Of a DNA stretch of 64,000 nt, positions 63,529 through 64,000 are shown one piece after another. The number at the start of each line of letters is the position of its first letter. Within the stretch, counting starts at the first letter, position 1. The translations under genes were made by a program, and so were the position numbers. Under the pieces are notes generated by a model. It had not been told where the DNA came from. It did not search any database and was given only the letters and a program-made list of their open reading frames with translations. Origin of the DNA: Deinococcus apachensis DSM 19763 (GTDB taxonomy: Bacteria > Deinococcota > Deinococci > Deinococcales > Deinococcaceae); contig NZ_KB906399.1 of NCBI RefSeq assembly GCF_000381345.1, forward strand, positions 124,001-188,000, written 5' to 3'.

Positions 63529-64000
63529 TCAACCGGGGGCGCCGTATCCCTGTTCATCACGCCTGCCGGATGCCAGGCCGCCGCGCCAGAACAGGTCAAT
63601 GCGAAAGGGCCGCGCCGTGACCCCGCCGAACCCCGACGCCTCCAGCAGACCGGCCAGTTCCGGCACCGTGTAAACCCGCACCAGTTCCCGGTCGTTCAGC
63701 GAGACGAGCCGGGTAAAACCGGGCAGGCCGTTCGGCACATAATCTTGGAGGGTAAGGATGCCCCCGGGCCGCAACACACGCCACCACTCGCGGAGGGCAA
63801 CCGCCGGGTCTTCGAGGTAGTGCAAGACGTTCAGGCAGGTCAGGGCGTCCACCGAGGCGTCCGGCAGCGCGAGGGCCTCGGCTGGGGAAGCGAGGAGAGT
63901 CACGCCCTGCCCGGCGAGGGTGCGCGCGGCTACCCCACGCATTCCCGTGCTGGGCTCGGCGCCGACGAGCCGCGCCTCCGGAAAGCGGACGCGGGCGAGC
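63529..64000 (-). CDS. Class I SAM-dependent methyltransferase, 5'-truncated by the window edge
   Basis: Only the C-terminal part (about 156 residues) is inside the window; the start lies beyond 64000. The visible part runs from RLVGAEPSTGMRGVAA (the loop after strand beta-2, with Glu for the ribose of AdoMet) through LPDASVDALTCLNVLHYLEDP (motif II) and WRVLRPGGILTLQDYVPN (motif III). It belongs to the methyltransferase-11 type. The substrate cannot be told. The gene converges with the HAD hydrolase, 33 nt apart. Confidence 0.9.
   Translation of the reverse strand, partial: LARVRFPEARLVGAEPSTGMRGVAARTLAGQGVTLLASPAEALALPDASVDALTCLNVLHYLEDPAVALREWWRVLRPGGILTLQDYVPNGLPGFTRLVSLNDRELVRVYTVPELAGLLEASGFGGVTARPFRIDLFWRGGLASGRRDEQGYGAPG

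Overview
The window looks like a chromosomal segment of a Deinococcus species. The DNA is very GC-rich with short AT-rich islands only between genes. The gene set fits the genus: a bacillithiol synthesis gene (bshA), a bacterial-type AspRS with its GAD insertion together with an AsnRS, an IleRS2-type isoleucyl-tRNA synthetase, and many short genes overlapping by one GTGA/ATGA/TTGA quadruplet. More than twenty genes have a TANNNT -10 box ending 6-9 nt before the start codon and no Shine-Dalgarno, the layout of the leaderless mRNAs that are common in Deinococcus. No rRNA, tRNA, CRISPR array, plasmid origin or intact insertion sequence was seen.

Layout. 0.1-5 kb: a small unknown gene, type-4 uracil-DNA glycosylase, a frameshifted zinc-ribbon gene, a DUF1844-like gene, dtd, a LysM/M23 murein hydrolase and a GH3 (NagZ-like) enzyme. 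5-9.4 kb: DegV plus a hydroxyisobutyrate-type dehydrogenase, an AEC transporter, an intergenic repeat (copy 1), a SEC-C protein and a SpoU-type RNA methylase. 9.4-17 kb: pepF, a DUF6544-like protein, a YbjN-like protein, an RlpA-like protein with an M24 peptidase, sucCD, and a secreted protein. 17-26.8 kb: hisS-aspS, a TIG-like lipoprotein, a lipid-kinase-like protein, an HNH protein divergent from a tyrosine recombinase, lnt, a phosphoesterase and a class V aminotransferase. 27-31.9 kb: a tight cluster (HAD, M19 dipeptidase, SH3-NlpC/P60, L-Ala-D/L-Glu epimerase, Gfo/Idh oxidoreductase) that looks like muropeptide salvage. 32-39 kb, mostly minus strand: two alpha/beta hydrolases, pdxT, pdxS, a response regulator with a LysM/M23 protein, rho and a transaldolase-type aldolase. 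39.2-44.8 kb: a promoter and Ile T-box ahead of ileS, then chaB, tam and a second DegV. 45-54 kb: bshA, a histidine phosphatase, uvrC, the repeat (copy 2, inverted), PAP2, a beta-helix protein, PIG-L and lysC. 54-56.3 kb: a copper cluster (CopD, CopC, DUF1775, DUF2946). 56.4-61 kb: gap-pgk-tpiA then asnS. 61-64 kb: PhzF, ComB, a Cof-type HAD and a truncated methyltransferase.

Most genes are housekeeping or cell-envelope functions. The novelty is mainly regulatory. A 33-bp composite site built from CRP/FNR-like half-sites occurs four times; two copies sit at exactly the same place (-77 to -45 from the start codon) ahead of the muropeptide cluster and of the PhzF-ComB operon. An unrelated AT-rich decamer, ATTAATACAA, occurs five times, always between genes. 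The IleRS has lost the first histidine of its HIGH motif (ALHH) and is controlled by a T-box. A roughly 215-bp intergenic repeat occurs in two inverted copies 41 kb apart.
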